From Lentzea nigeriaca (lineage in GTDB: Bacteria > Actinomycetota > Actinomycetes > Mycobacteriales > Pseudonocardiaceae), in assembly GCF_016907955.1 (NCBI RefSeq), contig NZ_JAFBCX010000002.1:248001-312000 (forward strand): a DNA stretch of 64,000 nucleotides, given 5' to 3'. Positions within the stretch are counted from its first letter, which is position 1, and every line of letters begins with the position of its first letter. Below, in pieces: positions 27,223 through 35,367 of the stretch. Below the pieces are notes generated by a model. That model saw only the letters and a list, made by a program, of their open reading frames with translations, searched no databases and was not told the origin of the DNA. The translations under genes were made by a program, and so were the position numbers.

Positions 27223-27855
27223 ATGGACGCCTGGCCTCTGCGACACCTGGTTCTCCGCACCCCGCGCCTCGAACTGCGCCCAGACGACGACGAAGGGCTG
27301 TTCGAGCTCGTCGAGGTGGCGAAGGGCGGCGTGCACGACCCGGCGGAGATGCCGTTCAGCGTGCCGTGGACCGACTGGCTGGCCAACGACGGCGGCCGGG
27401 GAGCGATCCAGTTCTTCTGGGGCAACCGCGCGAAGCTGGCGGCGAACGACTGGTCGGTGACGTTCCTGATCCGGCACGAGGGCGAGGTCATCGGCGCGCA
27501 GGACGTCCGTGCGCGGGACTTCGCGGCGCTGCGCGAGGTCGAGACGGGGTCGTGGATCGGCCAGAAGTTCCACAGCCACGGCTTCGGCACCGAGATGCGG
27601 GCCGCCGTACTGCAGTTCGCGTTCGACCACCTGGGCGCCCGCATCGCGCGTTCGGCGGCGTGGGTCGGCAACCGCGCGTCGAACCGGGTCAGCGAGAAGC
27701 TCGGCTACGTCCAGGACGGCACGATCGGGGTCGCGCCCCGCGGCGAACGCCTTGAGCACGTGCGACTGCGTCTGGACGCCGAGAACTTCGTGCGCCCCGA
27801 GTGGAACGTGTCGGTCGATGGCCTCGCGGAGTGTGTTCAGCTGCTCACCAGCTGA
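27223..27855 (+). CDS. GNAT-family N-acetyltransferase (RimJ/RimL-like)
   Basis: The 210-residue protein opens with LVLRTPRLELRPDDDEGLFEL, typical for Acetyltransf_3 (RimJ/RimL) proteins. The motif A region reads GSWIGQKFHSHGFGTEMRAA (residues about 103-122) with the QxxGxG/A-type acetyl-CoA loop varied to HSHGFGTE, and AAWVGNRASNRVSEKLGYVQDG matches the conserved NxxSxxxxEKLGF segment. It probably acetylates a small molecule or a protein N-terminus. The start is ATG 27223, divergent from the quinone oxidoreductase with 44 bp between them. Confidence 0.85.
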   Translation: MDAWPLRHLVLRTPRLELRPDDDEGLFELVEVAKGGVHDPAEMPFSVPWTDWLANDGGRGAIQFFWGNRAKLAANDWSVTFLIRHEGEVIGAQDVRARDFAALREVETGSWIGQKFHSHGFGTEMRAAVLQFAFDHLGARIARSAAWVGNRASNRVSEKLGYVQDGTIGVAPRGERLEHVRLRLDAENFVRPEWNVSVDGLAECVQLLTS

Positions 27856-27934
27856 ACACCCGACGGGCGGAGGTTGTGGCCCAGGTCTCCTTTTTGTGAG
27901 GGTTCAGCAGACTCTCGAACGAAGGGGATCGTTC

Positions 27935-29452
27935 ATGTCTGGCAGATCCAAGCTGGCGACGGTGCTTGCCATCTCCGCACTCGTCGCTGCCCCGACCGCC
28001 ACCGCCTCCGCCGCCTCCGCCGCCGAGCCGGAAGGCCCGGCCCTCGCCAAGAAGCTCGCGAAGAAGGTCACCGTCGAAGGTGTCAACCGGCACCTGATCG
28101 CGTTGCAGCGCATCGGTGACCGCAACGGCGGCACCCGCGCCGCCCTGACCCCCGGCTACGACGCGAGCGTCGACTACGTCGCCGGCAAGCTCCGCGACGA
28201 GGGCTTCATCGTCTCGACGCCGACCTTCGACTTCGACATCCAGGTCGCCGACGCCAAACTCGCCCGCGTCGACGGCGTGAGCTACGAGGCGCTCGTCATG
28301 ACCGCCTCGCCGCAGACCCCGGTCGGCGGCGTGACGGGCCCGCTGCGCGTCGTCCCGGAGGACGCCAACACGGGCTGCGAAGCGTCCGACTTCGCCGGCC
28401 AGGACTTCACCGGCTCGGTCGCGCTGATCCGCCGCGGCGGGTGCACGTTCGAGCAGAAGCACCTCAACGCGTTCGCCGCCGGCGCCGTCGCCGTGCTGGT
28501 CTCGAACAACGTCGCGGGCCCGCTGTCGAACGTGACGCTGACCAACCCCGGCAAGATCCCGACCGGCGGCGTCTCCCAGGCCGACGGCACCACGCTCGCG
28601 ACGAAGGCCGGCTCGGCCATCACCGTCGACATGCGCTACCACCTCGAGACTCGCACGCAACGCAACGTCATCGCGCAGACCAGGACCGGGCGCACCAACA
28701 ACGTCGTGATGGCGGGCTCGCACCTGGACAGCGTCGAGGTCGGCCCCGGCATCAACGACAACGGCTCCGGCTCCGCGGCACTGCTGGAAACCGCCCTGCA
28801 GCTGGGTTCGCGCCCGAAGATCGACAACGCGATCCGCTTCGCCTGGTGGGGTGCGGAGGAGCGCGGCCTGATCGGCTCCCGCGAGTACGTCCGCTCGCTG
28901 TCGTTCGACCAGCAGCTGGACATCGCGCTGTACCTGAACTTCGACATGGTCGCCTCGCCGAACGCCGCGTACTTCATCTACGACGGCGACAACTCCGACG
29001 GTGTCGGCGCCCCAGCGGGCCCGTACGGCTCGGCGCAGATCGAGAAGGCCTTCGCCGACTACTTCGTGGCCAAGGGCGTCCCGACCGAGGGCAGCGACTT
29101 CACCGGCCGCTCCGACTACGGCGAGTTCATCGCGCAGGGCATCCCCGCCGGTGGCCTGTTCACCGGTGCCGAGGGCGTCAAGACCGCGGCACAGGCAGCC
29201 AAGTGGGGCGGCACCGCCGGCGTCGCCTACGACCCGTGCTACCACTCGAAGTGCGACAACCTCGGCAACCTCGACCGCGTGGCACTCGGCCGCAACGCGG
29301 GCGCCATCGCGTTCGTGACGGCCGCCTACGGTGTGTCCACTGAGGACGTCAACGGCGTGCCGCCGCGCGAGGATCGGGCCGAGGTCCGTTCGTCCGCCGC
29401 TCTGATGAAGGCCGAAGTGCACGACGACCACTCGCACGACGCCGTCGCGTAA
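27935..29452 (+). CDS. Secreted M28-family aminopeptidase with PA domain
   Basis: The 505-residue protein starts at ATG 27935 behind GAAGGGGAT and has a Sec signal peptide (KLATVLAISALVAAPTATAS). A PA domain (about 115-235, with RRGGCTFEQKHLNA) is inserted before the M28 zinc peptidase domain. Metal ligands visible are His and Asp in GSHLDSVEVGPGINDNGSGS, the Glu pair in WWGAEERGLIGS, Asp in YLNFDMVASPN and His in YHSKCDNL. It resembles Streptomyces griseus aminopeptidase, which removes N-terminal hydrophobic residues from peptides outside the cell. The His/Asp-rich tail (HDDHSHDAVA) might bind metal. It is the last chromosomal gene before the integrated element. Confidence 0.93.
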   Translation: MSGRSKLATVLAISALVAAPTATASAASAAEPEGPALAKKLAKKVTVEGVNRHLIALQRIGDRNGGTRAALTPGYDASVDYVAGKLRDEGFIVSTPTFDFDIQVADAKLARVDGVSYEALVMTASPQTPVGGVTGPLRVVPEDANTGCEASDFAGQDFTGSVALIRRGGCTFEQKHLNAFAAGAVAVLVSNNVAGPLSNVTLTNPGKIPTGGVSQADGTTLATKAGSAITVDMRYHLETRTQRNVIAQTRTGRTNNVVMAGSHLDSVEVGPGINDNGSGSAALLETALQLGSRPKIDNAIRFAWWGAEERGLIGSREYVRSLSFDQQLDIALYLNFDMVASPNAAYFIYDGDNSDGVGAPAGPYGSAQIEKAFADYFVAKGVPTEGSDFTGRSDYGEFIAQGIPAGGLFTGAEGVKTAAQAAKWGGTAGVAYDPCYHSKCDNLGNLDRVALGRNAGAIAFVTAAYGVSTEDVNGVPPREDRAEVRSSAALMKAEVHDDHSHDAVA

Positions 29453-29458
29453 CTGATC

Positions 29459-29501
29459 GGGCTGAACGATCTCGAACGGGCGGTTCGAGATCGTTCAGCC
29501 C
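29459..29501 (+). terminator. Strong hairpin after M28 peptidase
   Basis: A 19-bp perfect inverted repeat (29459-29477 with 29483-29501) and a 5-nt loop, 6 bp after the stop codon. Confidence 0.8.
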
Positions 29502-29691
29502 ACGCGGGCTCGTTGCTGTTGACCCAGGGTCGCCAATTGGAGCAGCTGACCCATGTCCGGGTGATGCCAGACGCTGTGAACGCCATCCGGGGGCCGGGGC
29601 GGAGCCCCGGTTGGGGTCTGGGGACTCGGCCCCGAGAAAACACCTGGAGCCAGGAATGGTCGACGCTTTCCGTCGACACACTTCACCACTC

Positions 29692-29747
29692 GCGGAAGCG
29701 GAGGGATTTGAACCCCCGGACGGTTGCCCGTCTCCCGCTTTCAAGGC
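29692..29747. repeat. attL: 56-bp copy of tRNA-Ser 3' part
   Basis: Identical over 56 bp to 40275-40330. On the minus strand it holds the anticodon loop region, variable arm, T arm and acceptor 3' strand of tRNA-Ser, but the 5' half is replaced by unrelated sequence from 29748 on. It is thus the displaced tRNA end left by integration, not a functional tRNA. Confidence 0.95.
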
Positions 29748-29838
29748 TGCATCTGGCTGTTCCGGTTCGTTCGGGGTAGTCCGCAATTATCGGTGTTGCC
29801 TGGTCAGGGATGCTGTCCCGTCCCAACCCGTCCCGGAC

Positions 29839-29860
29839 CGTTGCTACACCCGTAGCTACA
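29839..29860 (+). repeat. Left copy of end repeat, possible integrase arm site
   Basis: Twenty-one of 22 bases match 40203-40224 in the same orientation. Each copy is itself a double of GT(T/A)GCTACA spaced by 12 bp. In the circular element the two copies would flank attP, as arm-type integrase or Xis sites do; this role is inferred. Confidence 0.55.
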
Positions 29861-30256
29861 CCTCGTTCTGGGTAGCTGGCCTGGTGGTTGTCCCGTCCCG
29901 CTGGTCCACGGTGGGGCGGCTTTGGCATGTCCGGTGGCCGATGACGCGGAGCGTTGGCGGGCGTCGATCGCCGTGCCCGGCTCGGTCAGGTCTTGGATCG
30001 CGCGATCGTCCTGACGCCTGGGTGCTGGGAGCTCCTGCGCGTCGCCGTTGGTGGCGCGCTGCCGTGGATGGACGCCGGCCGCGCCGTCCGGCCGACGGGC
30101 GGAGCGAAGCGGGAGCCCGGCGTGCCGGGATGGATGGGGAGCCGGTGCAACGTGACGGGCCCGTGCGCGCCGCCGACGGCGGCGCGCCTTGATCCCACAG
30201 AGCCAAATTCGGCAACACAAGCAGCTACGATCGCTGGTCTGCGCACTGGAGGAGCT
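29861..30256. other. Left-end non-coding stretch of the AICE
   Basis: I see no convincing gene here. The stretch has repeated TGTCCCGTCCC words (29813-29823, 29892-29902) and several GC-rich hairpins; the clearest has arms 30165-30174 and 30178-30187 with a GAC loop. Sequence changes abruptly from GC-rich to AT-richer near 30190, which probably marks the edge of the cargo module. The promoter of the ATPase gene should lie between 30190 and 30247. Confidence 0.5.
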
Positions 30257-31591
30257 ATGCCACAGCTGACCGCATTGACCGTCAATGGCCTATTCGGACG
30301 CCCCGATCTGAACCACCATATTACACTCCGAATCAATGAGCGCGTAACCATCCTCACCGGCCTGAACGGTAGCGGAAAAACCCACGTGCTCAAGATACTC
30401 AAAGGAATGAACGACCTTGACTTTGCCTCCGTCGTCAAATTGCCTATCGCATCCACAGAGGCGAAATACGGTCCTGGAAACAGCATCAAACTAACAAGGA
30501 ACACAAAGACGGGTCACACAAGTGCTGTGATTACAGGCAAGAGAAGCGCCCGTACCGTTCCCTCATTCTCAGTAGAACTCGAACCCGAACTACACTTCGA
30601 TGTGCCTGACTGGCTAAGAAGGGTCGATAACGACACTTGGTTTGACCTGCAAGACGGAGATTACTACACCCACCAGTTTGTATTGGAAAACTTTGCACGC
30701 GAACGGGCCAGGAATCCATTCGCCTCAAATGACGACGAGCACAAGAAGAAACAACCCGACTGGTTAGCGCAATTCAAGCCAACCGCTAGGTCAATCTTTA
30801 TCGCCACAGCTCGCTTGGACACTAGCGGATACGGGCAAGAACGTCCAACGAGGCGTGATCCGGGGCGAAATCCGCGGCGGGGACGCTCCGAAACTATCGC
30901 AAGGATCACCGAGTACGTCGAGCGCATTCGATCGCTGATTAGTGAGGCTCGTCGTCGATCTCTTGCGATATCTCAACGCGCTGACAGAAGTTTTGTTTCC
31001 AAGGCTCTCGACAAGGCGCGAGCCAAGGTGAACGAAGCCGTTCTCAAAGAGCGCTACGAAAACATATCCAATCTCCACCAGGAACTACACCAGAACGGGC
31101 TAACCGAGGAAACAATAGGGGTGGCACTACCCATTGGCGGCAGCAACCCCACTGAGCGGCGAATCCTTGACGTCTTTCTCGATGATTGGGTCGAAAAGCT
31201 TGGTCCGCTGCTGCCCGTACACGAGAAACTTCAGCTTCTGCGCGAAATCGTCGGAAACAAGATGATCGCCAAGGAGATGATCTTTGATGTGAATGGATCG
31301 TTGCTGTTTAAGGATCCGAATGGCCAGCCTATTACCGTGGGGATGCTTTCTTCCGGAGAGCAGCATCTACTGGCGCTCTACACCATGCTCCTGTTTGCGG
31401 CTGAGCCTGGTTCCCTAGTGCTTATTGATGAGCCCGAGATTTCACTACACGCTGCTTGGAAACACGCCTTTGTTACTGACGTCCAGCGCATCGCACACGT
31501 TAACAACTTGCAGATTGTACTTGCGACCCACAGCACTGCCATTGTGAATGGCCGATGGGATCTCGTCGAAGAACTCAGCGCAGGAGTTTAG
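30257..31591 (+). CDS. AAA (AAA_15/ABC-type) ATPase, probable AriA of a PARIS-like defence system
   Basis: The 444-residue protein starts at ATG 30257 behind GGAGGAG. It is an SMC/OLD-like ATPase: Walker A GLNGSGKT at residues 35-42, ABC-type signature LSSGEQHLLAL at 364-374, Walker B LVLIDEPEISLH near 387-398 and the H-loop ATHST near 423. A coiled, basic insert lies between (about 195-300). The downstream gene, 1 bp away, encodes a DUF4435/TOPRIM-like protein. An AAA_15 ATPase followed by a DUF4435 protein is the PARIS arrangement, where AriA holds the AriB toxin until a phage anti-restriction protein is sensed. GC is clearly lower than in the chromosome and a TTA Leu codon occurs (30763 region), signs of transfer. 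Other ATPase-TOPRIM systems remain possible. Confidence 0.8.
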   Translation: MPQLTALTVNGLFGRPDLNHHITLRINERVTILTGLNGSGKTHVLKILKGMNDLDFASVVKLPIASTEAKYGPGNSIKLTRNTKTGHTSAVITGKRSARTVPSFSVELEPELHFDVPDWLRRVDNDTWFDLQDGDYYTHQFVLENFARERARNPFASNDDEHKKKQPDWLAQFKPTARSIFIATARLDTSGYGQERPTRRDPGRNPRRGRSETIARITEYVERIRSLISEARRRSLAISQRADRSFVSKALDKARAKVNEAVLKERYENISNLHQELHQNGLTEETIGVALPIGGSNPTERRILDVFLDDWVEKLGPLLPVHEKLQLLREIVGNKMIAKEMIFDVNGSLLFKDPNGQPITVGMLSSGEQHLLALYTMLLFAAEPGSLVLIDEPEISLHAAWKHAFVTDVQRIAHVNNLQIVLATHSTAIVNGRWDLVEELSAGV

Positions 31592-31592
31592 G

Positions 31593-32447
31593 ATGACGGA
31601 ATCATCACTCCGCAAATACGATCTGCTCGCCGACCGAATTCGGTTTCACCGCCAATCCACGATGGATCCGATTGTGGTGGTGGAAGGCGTTACAGACGCC
31701 AGAATGTGCTCGCGCCTACTAGGACGACTTAACGTGGTACCGTTTATCGCTGGCACGCGCAGCAATGTGCTGGAAGCTGCGGTCAAGTTGGCTGAATATG
31801 GAACACTCAAAGTCGCGTGCCTCGTTGATCGCGATTTCGATGACGTAATCGAGGCTCACTCGTCAGTGACAACTGTGGTGACGTACGATAACGCTGATCT
31901 TGAATCGATGCTAATTCAGACTAAGGCTTTCGACGCTGTGGTTGACGAGTTCGGCAGTGACGAAAAGGTCGAGTCTTACGGCGGATCATCCAACGTCCGC
32001 ACTACCATTGTTGAACTCTCTTATCCGCTCGCGCGAATCCGCCGCCAAAATGCTAACGAAAGCTGGGGACTAAGGTTTGATGCCCTCGATCTCCCTGGTC
32101 GAGTTCAGGACAAGAAGGGTTCAGCCGTTTCCTTACCTATCGCACCGCTGTGCGATGCGCTTTTGTCGTGCTCACCTGACTCGTCCGCTAGCCGAATCGA
32201 CGTACTAACTGCGGCTGCGGCAGAGGACTCCGTTTGCCCGTATACAGGGAAACCTCGCTACCGCGGCCGCGATGCGTTGACCATACTTGCGGTAATGCTG
32301 CGATCCCGCCTTGGCTCCTACAAAAAGCAGGAAATGAACGGAGAACTCCTCGCTCAAGTGCTGCGACTAACTGCGTCTTTTGACTTCGTGGTGGATACGC
32401 CGTGGTGGTCGCGATTAAGCCTCCAGTTGCAGATCTCATCAAACTAG
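31593..32447 (+). CDS. DUF4435/TOPRIM-like protein, probable AriB effector of a PARIS-like system
   Basis: From ATG 31593 the product has 284 residues. VVVEGVTDARMCSRLL (Glu31) matches the TOPRIM acidic motif, and ACLVDRDFDDVIE (79-84) the DxD-type motif, with the DUF4435-like YDNADLESML following at 98-107. In PARIS the AriB protein is a TOPRIM nuclease that cuts host tRNA when released from the ATPase, stopping phage growth. The start codon follows the ATPase stop by 1 bp, so the two are coupled. TTA codons and low GC again differ from the chromosome. Its 3' end overlaps the convergent HAD gene by 9 bp. Target and trigger in this host are unknown. Confidence 0.75.
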   Translation: MTESSLRKYDLLADRIRFHRQSTMDPIVVVEGVTDARMCSRLLGRLNVVPFIAGTRSNVLEAAVKLAEYGTLKVACLVDRDFDDVIEAHSSVTTVVTYDNADLESMLIQTKAFDAVVDEFGSDEKVESYGGSSNVRTTIVELSYPLARIRRQNANESWGLRFDALDLPGRVQDKKGSAVSLPIAPLCDALLSCSPDSSASRIDVLTAAAAEDSVCPYTGKPRYRGRDALTILAVMLRSRLGSYKKQEMNGELLAQVLRLTASFDFVVDTPWWSRLSLQLQISSN

Positions 32448-33152
32448 AGATGCCAGACCTGCGATCAGAGCAATACTCTTGATGATCGCATCAGGCCTTG
32501 CAAGTTTGAAAGCATTCAACTTGCCAGGCTTATTTGCGTAGCCGATCACAGGAACATCGGCAGCTTGAGCCGCTTGAATGTCTGACAGTGAGTCCCCAAT
32601 CATCACGCTCTTCGTGGCTGCCGTATCAAGCCGATCACTAGCTTGACGAAGCAGAAACGGATTCGGCTTCAAAAGCCTCGGATCTGCCTCCGTGCGCGCA
32701 GAGATGCAATGAACATAGGGCATCAGGCTGTAACGATGAAGATATGCCTCAACAGCTGCCGCACTATTGTTACTGACAATCGCCACCTTACGGCCGCTAG
32801 CGTGCCATGTGCGAATGAGGCGATTCGCTCCCGCCGTAGGCTCGGCAGTTGCGATGGCTTCCACCTCGTGGGCGCGCAATGCGGCTTCTGCGTAGCGTGC
32901 GTGATCGTAGCCAGAATTGGCTACAAAGCCGAAGACTTCAAATGGATCATTACTCTTTTGAACCTTAGGCGGAAGACCCTTATCGCCAGCCACTGCCAAG
33001 AGGTTACGGAGTTGTTCTGCCACTAAAGGTGCGGGAAATCCAGCGAATACGGAGCAGATCGGGCCATCGAAATCGAGGAATAGAGCTTCCGCACTTGCCA
33101 ACATGGAAAGCAGTGTTGTAGAATCATCAACCGAAATTTGGCCCTTGGTCAC
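32439..33152 (-). CDS. HAD-family hydrolase coupled to GntR regulator
   Basis: The 237-residue protein has the HAD nucleophile loop LFLDFDGPICSVF, motif II IVSNNSAAAVEAYL, a motif III Lys in RLLKPNPFLL and motif IV VMIGDSLSDIQAA, the order seen in phosphoglycolate-phosphatase-like enzymes. GTG 33152 is preferred because it overlaps the GntR stop by 4 bp and has GGAG upstream; an in-frame GTG at 33182 would lie 34 bp inside the regulator gene. HAD genes often accompany GntR regulators in actinomycete elements, but their substrate is not known. GC content is lower than the regulator's, so it may belong to the imported cargo. Confidence 0.78.
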   Translation of the reverse strand: MTKGQISVDDSTTLLSMLASAEALFLDFDGPICSVFAGFPAPLVAEQLRNLLAVAGDKGLPPKVQKSNDPFEVFGFVANSGYDHARYAEAALRAHEVEAIATAEPTAGANRLIRTWHASGRKVAIVSNNSAAAVEAYLHRYSLMPYVHCISARTEADPRLLKPNPFLLRQASDRLDTAATKSVMIGDSLSDIQAAQAADVPVIGYANKPGKLNAFKLARPDAIIKSIALIAGLASLV

Positions 33153-33991
33153 CTCTGATACTCCGTCGAGACGGTATTCCACATCGAGTCAAACCACATG
33201 CGAGCCTGTTCGACATACTGGCTTCCGGTGCTGGTGTCGTCGTCGGTGACGCTGTGATGGAAGAGGATGGCTTCCTTGCCTACCAGGTCGTAGATCGGCT
33301 TCGGTTCGTCGTCGAAGCGGATCACGTGCTCACGCACGGGATAGAAGCCGAAGAAGGCTTCCTCGTTGTTGAGCAGGTAGAGCTTGAACAACGGTGCGGC
33401 GCGGTGGACCTTGATCTCGACTGCGACGTCCTTGACCAGGCCAAGGTCTCCGAGTTCCTGGACGTTGTCCACGATCGCGAGGGTGTGGCGGCGCATGATC
33501 TCGTCCATGCGCTTGCGGAAGCCTGGGCTGTCCTGCAAGTCCTCGACCTGGCATGGGATCGTCCACGGCTGAGTCGTGTCCGGGACGAGCATCCGGATGT
33601 TGATCGAGGCGGGCGTCAGCCGGCCGATTCGGATCTTGTCTAGCGGCTCCTGCATGACGCCTTGCAGGGTCTCGCCGGAGAAGCCGGCAAAATCGATGGT
33701 GACGTGCTCGGCCTCGAAGGCGCGCTCGATGTGCGGGCGCAAGCCAACCGGGCGTTCGGTGCGCTCGCGGACGAAGACGCCGCTGCCCTGCCGAGAGACG
33801 ATCAGGCCTTCATCGCGCAACTCGCGCAGGGCGTTCTGCACGGTCATCGGCGCGACTTCGTACTTCTTCGCCAGCTCAGCACGCGAGGGAAGCTTGTCCC
33901 CTGCCTTGAAGACCTTGGTAAGGATGGCTGCCCGCAGAGCGTTCGCCACCTGCACATACGGCGGGCGCGGGTCGTCCGGGTCGAGCGCCAT
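33149..33991 (-). CDS. GntR-family transcriptional regulator of the AICE
   Basis: The 280-residue protein has an N-terminal winged helix (PPYVQVANALRAAILTKVF, LPSRAELAKKYEVAPMTVQNALRELRDEGLI, GSGVFVRE; residues about 9-77) and a C-terminal effector domain (about 85-270) lacking a recognisable ligand motif. In pSAM2-like elements a GntR protein (KorSA) represses pra and so holds the element integrated. Its divergent position from the pra-like gene, across a region packed with CTAG repeats, supports the same role. The HAD gene follows with a 4-bp overlap. Start ATG 33991. Confidence 0.85.
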   Translation of the reverse strand: MALDPDDPRPPYVQVANALRAAILTKVFKAGDKLPSRAELAKKYEVAPMTVQNALRELRDEGLIVSRQGSGVFVRERTERPVGLRPHIERAFEAEHVTIDFAGFSGETLQGVMQEPLDKIRIGRLTPASINIRMLVPDTTQPWTIPCQVEDLQDSPGFRKRMDEIMRRHTLAIVDNVQELGDLGLVKDVAVEIKVHRAAPLFKLYLLNNEEAFFGFYPVREHVIRFDDEPKPIYDLVGKEAILFHHSVTDDDTSTGSQYVEQARMWFDSMWNTVSTEYQR

Positions 33992-34058
33992 GCTCCGTCT
34001 CCTCGGTGTCTCGTGTCTCGAAATTCAATGTAGGGCGCGAGACACCAGCGTAGGAGAT

Positions 34059-34177
34059 GTTGTCTAGCCCGCCTAGTGAGCTAGCTCAACCAGTGAAAGG
34101 CCATCTGCTTGACTTGGCTAGACAACCTAGCTAGCTTGTAACTTGGCTAGGTCGTACAGGCGACCTAGCGAGGCTAG
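34059..34177. promoter_or_regulatory. CTAG-rich operator/promoter region between gntR and pra-like gene
   Basis: Nine CTAG tetranucleotides occur in about 115 bp (34064, 34073, 34081, 34118, 34127, 34131, 34147, 34165, 34174), including the inverted pair TTGTCTAG (34060-34067) and CTAGACAA (34118-34125) and two TTGGCTAG copies. CTAG is rare in high-GC actinobacterial DNA, so the cluster is very unlikely by chance. These are the probable binding sites of the adjacent GntR repressor. Confidence 0.7.
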
Positions 34178-34187
34178 GGAGGTTGTC

Positions 34188-34664
34188 ATGGCGGTTCCGT
34201 ACGGCACGCGCTTCGAGGCGGCGTTTGACCAGGTCTTTCCGATGGGCGCACTGATGGTCGGTGAGGTCGCTCCGGACATGGAGTACATGAGCCAGGAGGA
34301 CAGGGCCCGCGGTAAGCAGGCCAAGCAGAAGATCGACGAACGCTCGGGCAAGCGGCAGTGGAAGGTCGTCGTCACCGACCCGTCGGCGGAGAAGGAGCGG
34401 GACGCATCGGTCACCGTGACCGTGCTCGCGGACGTCCAGCCCGTCCCACCGCACGCGGTGCAGGTCATGCCCGGTGTCGAGGTTCGGCCGGTCGCGTTCG
34501 AGGGGCTGACGGTCGAGCCGCGCGTCATGGGTGACCGGTTCAAGTACCAGGGCTTCACGATCCGGGCTACGGGCATCGTCTCGCCGCAGGTCGGCGCTCC
34601 GCCGAAGCGTGAGGGCAAGCCTGCGGGTCAGCAGGGCCAGAGCGAGCAGAAGACGGCGGCCTGA
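34188..34664 (+). CDS. Pra-like activator of replication, integration and excision
   Basis: The 158-residue protein begins MAVPYGTRFEAAFDQVFPMG and continues with GEVAPDMEYM, RQWKVVVTDPSAEKERDASV, PVPPHAVQVMPGVEVRPVAFEGLTVEPRV split over residues about 80-115, and KYQGFTIRATGI. This matches the family annotated as plasmid replication, integration and excision activators (Pra of pSAM2). It has no obvious DNA-binding domain. The gene is the first of the rightward AICE operon, under the CTAG-rich control region, so de-repression would start excision and replication. Start ATG 34188 behind GGGAGG. Confidence 0.72.
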   Translation: MAVPYGTRFEAAFDQVFPMGALMVGEVAPDMEYMSQEDRARGKQAKQKIDERSGKRQWKVVVTDPSAEKERDASVTVTVLADVQPVPPHAVQVMPGVEVRPVAFEGLTVEPRVMGDRFKYQGFTIRATGIVSPQVGAPPKREGKPAGQQGQSEQKTAA

Positions 34665-34666
34665 CG

Positions 34667-34945
34667 GTGGCGCGGCCGTCACGTGAGGCGGTCGCCCGCT
34701 GGAACACCGCGTACGCGGAGCAGACGGCGGCGCTGTTCGCCGCTTCCAGCATCGGGGATGCACGGGCAGTGCTCCGTCTTGCTCTCGGTTATTCGGCAGT
34801 GGCGCAGGCATGGCGGATCTTGGCCGCTGACCTGGCGGTGCCCCTGTGGGCTCGGCATGCCTGCTCGCTTGCGGCAGAGGAATTCGAACGCAGGGCACGG
34901 GTCGAGCAGTCGCGGGTTGCCTTGGCTGATCAGGACGAGGAATGA
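34667..34945 (+). CDS. Small AICE protein, helical
   Basis: A 92-residue, largely alpha-helical protein (GTG 34667, 2 bp after the preceding stop) rich in Ala and Arg, with an acidic end (ALADQDEE). No motif or family is recognised. Its stop overlaps the next ATG by 4 bp, and codon use follows the element backbone, so it is probably a real gene of the transfer/replication operon. Confidence 0.65.
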   Translation: MARPSREAVARWNTAYAEQTAALFAASSIGDARAVLRLALGYSAVAQAWRILAADLAVPLWARHACSLAAEEFERRARVEQSRVALADQDEE

Positions 34946-35214
34946 GCATGGCTAAGTCGGACCAATGGTTGGCCGCGCAGGAGGCTCGCACACTGATGGA
35001 GGCGCATGACGTCGTGAGCAAGTTGATGCCTGCGTCGAATGCCTCGCCCAAGGTGATGCGGGACTTTTACCGGCGCTCCGCGGCTGTGTACGCGCGGATC
35101 GCCGAGGTGGATCGAGCGCACCACCACGAAGCCCTCTACTGGGCCAACCGCGAGCGGGAGAAGGCCGAAGAAATCGACAAGAAGCTCGACGGCAAGAAGT
35201 CGACGACGGCCTAA
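34942..35214 (+). CDS. Small AICE protein, AMED_5909-like
   Basis: A 90-residue protein with three helices; the segment LMPASNASPKVMRDFYRRSA followed by VYARIAEVDRAHHHEALYWA is reminiscent of a small family known from Pseudonocardiaceae (AMED_5909 type, from memory). The function is unknown. It starts at ATG 34942, overlapping the preceding stop. The basic C-terminus (KAEEIDKKLDGKKS) could contact nucleic acid or a partner. Confidence 0.65.
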   Translation: MSMAKSDQWLAAQEARTLMEAHDVVSKLMPASNASPKVMRDFYRRSAAVYARIAEVDRAHHHEALYWANREREKAEEIDKKLDGKKSTTA

Positions 35215-35367
35215 TTAGTCCTTTTTAGACAGAGCGCGTGATCATGCTGGGTCACGTGGCGATGCCGCACGCCTTCTTGCGGCACAAGGGAAACGTGGGC
35301 GCAGAAGCGGAAACCGGCTACCAACCATGCCGCTCCTGCGCTTGTCCACCCAACGTGGGAGTGAACA

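Noticed and set aside
29692-29747. Second tRNA-Ser gene on the minus strand
   Set aside because: Only the 3' part is present; the acceptor 5' strand and D arm are missing, so this is attL.
29804-30220. Minus-strand frame of 138 codons in the left end of the AICE
   Set aside because: Arg-rich, no ribosome site, overlaps strong hairpins and the end repeat; looks like non-coding GC-rich DNA.
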